From an uncultured archaeon (GTDB taxonomy: Archaea > Halobacteriota > Methanosarcinia > Methanotrichales > Methanotrichaceae), in contig CABMDX010000053.1 of NCBI GenBank assembly GCA_902385025.1, positions 1 to 5,936 of the forward strand: a DNA stretch of 5,936 bases. The letters are read 5' to 3'. Below are positions 5,881 through 5,936 of the stretch, piece after piece. The position numbers and the translations under genes were made by a program. Position 1 is the first letter of the stretch. Every line of letters starts with the position of its first letter. The notes beneath the pieces were generated by a model, which had not been told where the DNA came from, did not search any database, and was given only the letters and a program-made list of their open reading frames with translations.

Positions 5881-5886
5881 GGGGAG
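5881..5886 (+). promoter_or_regulatory. Ribosome binding site for the right-edge gene
   Basis: GGGGAG lies 4 nt before the ATG at 5891. It favours that start over an in-frame ATG at 5879, which would place the site inside the coding region. Confidence 0.5.
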
Positions 5887-5890
5887 TTGC

Positions 5891-5936
5891 ATGAATAAGC
5901 TTGTGAGGGTACCATTAAAGCTCAACCCATATTTAG
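5891..5936 (+). CDS. Start of an unidentified plus-strand gene (cut by window end)
   Basis: An ATG with a GGGGAG site just upstream opens a frame reading MNKLVRVPLKLNPYL up to the window edge without a stop. It is divergent from the IPT/TIG gene and preceded by an AT-rich promoter-like stretch. Fifteen residues are too few to name a family. An in-frame ATG at 5879 would add MGSC. Confidence 0.5.
   Translation, partial: MNKLVRVPLKLNPYL

Overview
The window looks like the chromosome of a methanogenic euryarchaeon. The best guess is a Methanothrix (Methanosaeta)-like or related Methanomicrobia lineage. The domain is secure: archaeal Pus10, ribosomal protein L21e, RNA polymerase subunit F (Rpo4), DUF655 and a KsgA/Dim1 dimethylase form a tight same-strand cluster that is a known archaeal gene neighbourhood. 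The genus is an inference from protein style and base composition.

Layout: positions 1-317 (+) hold the 3' end of a TPR-repeat gene, with an in-frame TAA at 3-5 and no usable start codon after it, so it is probably a broken remnant. It ends at a hairpin and T-run. Positions 318-732 hold no gene I can recognise. Positions 733-5213 (-) are one long operon-like run, read from high to low coordinates: pus10, rpl21e, rpoF, DUF655, ksgA, then an MFS transporter. Junctions are overlapping or separated by 1-6 nt, which suggests translational coupling. Positions 5214-5425 separate the operon from its upstream neighbour and contain two tandem hairpins with T-rich tails plus a possible promoter. Positions 5426-5827 (-) encode a small protein with one membrane helix and an IPT/TIG domain. 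Positions 5828-5890 are an AT-rich divergent intergenic stretch, and a new plus-strand gene starts at 5891 and leaves the window.

The core operon joins stable-RNA modification (Pus10 on tRNA, KsgA on 16S rRNA), a ribosomal protein and an RNA polymerase stalk subunit, so it is information-processing housekeeping. The MFS transporter at its end does not fit that theme and looks like an added passenger. Its reading frame has a UGA stop between the ATG that overlaps the ksgA stop codon and the transporter body. That stop is the most notable oddity here.

I found no convincing new defence, mobile or regulatory system. The points worth a second look are the interrupted MFS start, the 65-nt pus10/rpl21e overlap, the tandem terminator-like hairpins, the shortened IPT/TIG membrane protein and the decayed left flank.
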